Source: Epinephelus fuscoguttatus
Taxonomy: Eukaryota > Chordata > Actinopteri > Perciformes > Serranidae
Direction: 5' to 3'
DNA: 64,000 bases
NCBI RefSeq assembly: GCF_011397635.1
Contig: NC_064759.1
Span: 11,676,428 to 11,740,427 of the forward strand
Shown here: in pieces, positions 62,396-64,000 of the stretch
Position numbering within the stretch: the stretch's first letter is position 1
How the letters are laid out: every line of letters starts with the position of its first letter
Translations under genes and position numbers: made by a program
The notes under the pieces: generated by a model
Seen by the model: only the letters and a program-made list of their open reading frames with translations
Told to the model about the DNA's origin: nothing
Databases searched by the model: none

Positions 62396-62829
62396 ATTGC
62401 AATATCTATACAAATTTTGCAATAAATAAAATAAAAATAATGCTACAAGTCAAATTCACCTTTAATTTTGATTATTGTGTGTTTTGTCTCTTTTTTGGTA
62501 AAAGAATTACACTCAAAATACAAATGTTGAGAGGTGGAGAGAGACTGCAACTGTATGTAAGTGTGCAAAAAGAGCAAATACACACAATGGATAATGACCA
62601 GGTGGCACTGGTTGAGCGAGACAAAGTGAGAACGGAAAGAGAGGGAAATAATCTAAGAGGCGCTGGATTATTCATACAATATTATCACATGTGTAATATT
62701 AACATGATATCAATATTTCAGTTTTAAAAATCATGGTTATTGTCAATACCAGCATATCGTGACACCCCAACTGTCAAGCTGACCTTCAACACAGCAGCAG
62801 CAAAGACAGAAATCACCAAAATCATCTAA

Positions 62830-62864
62830 TATTGGTGTCCACATACTTTTGGCCACGTATTGTA
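62830..62864 (-). repeat. Tc1-type terminal inverted repeat
   Basis: Read on -, TACAATACGTGGCCAAAAGT followed by ATGTGGACACCAATAT matches the well-known end of a fish/vertebrate Tc1-like element. Confidence 0.65.
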
Positions 62865-64000
62865 GCTGTCACCCCCATTGAAAGAAAACCTGTGCAGCTC
62901 CTTGTCTCTTTAGCAGCTGACTGTGTGTTGTCTAAACACAGTGGCGTACGGACTCCTGACTTTACCCTCACAGTGGAAAAACGAACCTGAGAGCCTGTGG
63001 GTCTGACCCGCACAGGCATGAGAGCAGCGTGAGGGTAAGAGGAGCTGTAGTGAAAGCCCATCTCTCCTCTCAACAGCACGCATTCGACTTAACCGAGACA
63101 CCATATTTCAACAGGTTATCTTTCATCCCTCCCTCTGTCTTCCTTCCTCTCATCTCTCCTGGCCATATTGTGCATATTTCTGTTGCCTCTGTGGTATTCC
63201 CGTGAACGTTTGCCAGCTCAGCATCACCGTTGGAATTCATCACTCGTGGTTCGGCGCGGCCAGGATTACAGCAGCATTCCCTGCTGCTCAGTCACGACGT
63301 AAATTCAGCTCATCCAAGTGGATATCTGGGCTTTTTGGACTGTGTGTTTCTTGGCTGAGGATCTAGACAGGATGAGCATAATACTAAGCCTTTAGGAATC
63401 AGGAAGATAGTTCCCGGGATGCCTGGAATTCCTTCCGGAAACCTTGCTGTCTGACTCAGAGGGTGAATTAGAGTCCAGCGCGTATGTGTGTGTTTGAAAC
63501 AGAGCGAAAGTGAGAGTTACAGCAACTATCTCCCCCTCTCTCTCTCTTCCTTTTGAGGCCAGAGCCAGCTGTATCTACTCACGAGACTAGAGTTATGGGA
63601 CAGTTATTCAGAGAAGCCTATTATGGTATGAGGACACAACACATCTTACTCCCACACACCCAAACACACACACAAACACACTCACAGACAGAGACCGTTA
63701 CACCATCGCAGGTGATAGGAATCAGGCTGTTCCACCGTTATCAGACTGAAGTGTGGTGATGCTGTGGATTCCTCAGATACCTAACTGGTCAGGTTTATTC
63801 CTCAATATAGACGAGCGCTGCAGACAATTGCCTAATACAAGTCTGAAGTGCAATAAAACATAATCTATGATTCAGCCATTACACTCATGAAGTCATGGAG
63901 AGGAAAAAAGAAGGAGGTTCACAGATGAAAGGAATGCAGAGGAAAAGTGAAGCAAGGGACAGAGGCTGAATCTGTCTGTGTAGTGACACACTTTCTTTGG
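62865..64000. other. Intergenic DNA, no gene seen
   Basis: No exon or named repeat apart from short CA/CT patches near 63535 and 63660. The segment 63180-63440 is free of obvious repeats and could be non-coding conserved DNA, without proof. Confidence 0.4.

Overview
The window reads as euchromatic nuclear DNA of a ray-finned (probably percomorph) fish. The supported genes have short GT-AG exons separated by long introns. The intergenic DNA is packed with repeat types typical of teleosts: tRNA-derived SINEs, hAT-like and Harbinger-like MITEs, TTAA-flanked fold-back elements, Tc1 remnants, a LINE 3' end with a GGAT-type tail, and long CA/GT microsatellites. Nothing prokaryotic or viral is visible.

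Only three protein-coding genes can be supported, all in the first 25 kb. (1) An LRAT/NlpC-P60-domain gene on + (four coding exons, 8196-13068). It appears to have lost two of the three catalytic residues of the family. (2) alg2 on - (four coding exons, 19601 down to 14118), the ER mannosyltransferase of lipid-linked oligosaccharide synthesis. (3) sec61b on + (four coding exons, 22212-24922), the tail-anchored beta subunit of the Sec61 translocon. alg2 and sec61b lie head to head and probably share a bidirectional promoter at about 21.6-22.2 kb. Both products act at the ER membrane, in N-glycan precursor assembly and protein translocation. The LRAT-type gene and alg2 are convergent.

Layout: 0.5-1.1 kb is a broken Tc1 transposon. 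5.6-7.5 kb is a nested MITE block. 8.2-13.1 kb is the LRAT-type gene, with MITE, TTAA-type and hAT elements in its introns. 14.1-21.6 kb is alg2, whose largest coding intron holds a stack of four nested elements. 22.2-25.4 kb is sec61b. 25.7-27.3 kb is a large TTAA fold-back element. From 27.3 to 64 kb I find no convincing gene, only layered repeats and unassigned DNA that could be regulatory. That stretch includes a 1.4-kb polypyrimidine tract at 55.0-56.5 kb.

The most interesting signal is a group of DNA transposons that I cannot place in a named superfamily. Two 404-bp copies (42393-42796 and 51701-52104) have TAGTCT termini and perfect 9-bp target duplications. A 579-bp element (37774-38352) has related TA-starting termini and a 9-bp duplication with one mismatch, and it carries the broken start of a RecQ/WRN-like helicase. 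Both types have, exactly 12 bp in from one end, a hairpin that opens with CCAGAC and closes with GTCTGG. This shared end design suggests one lineage, possibly helicase-bearing in its autonomous form.
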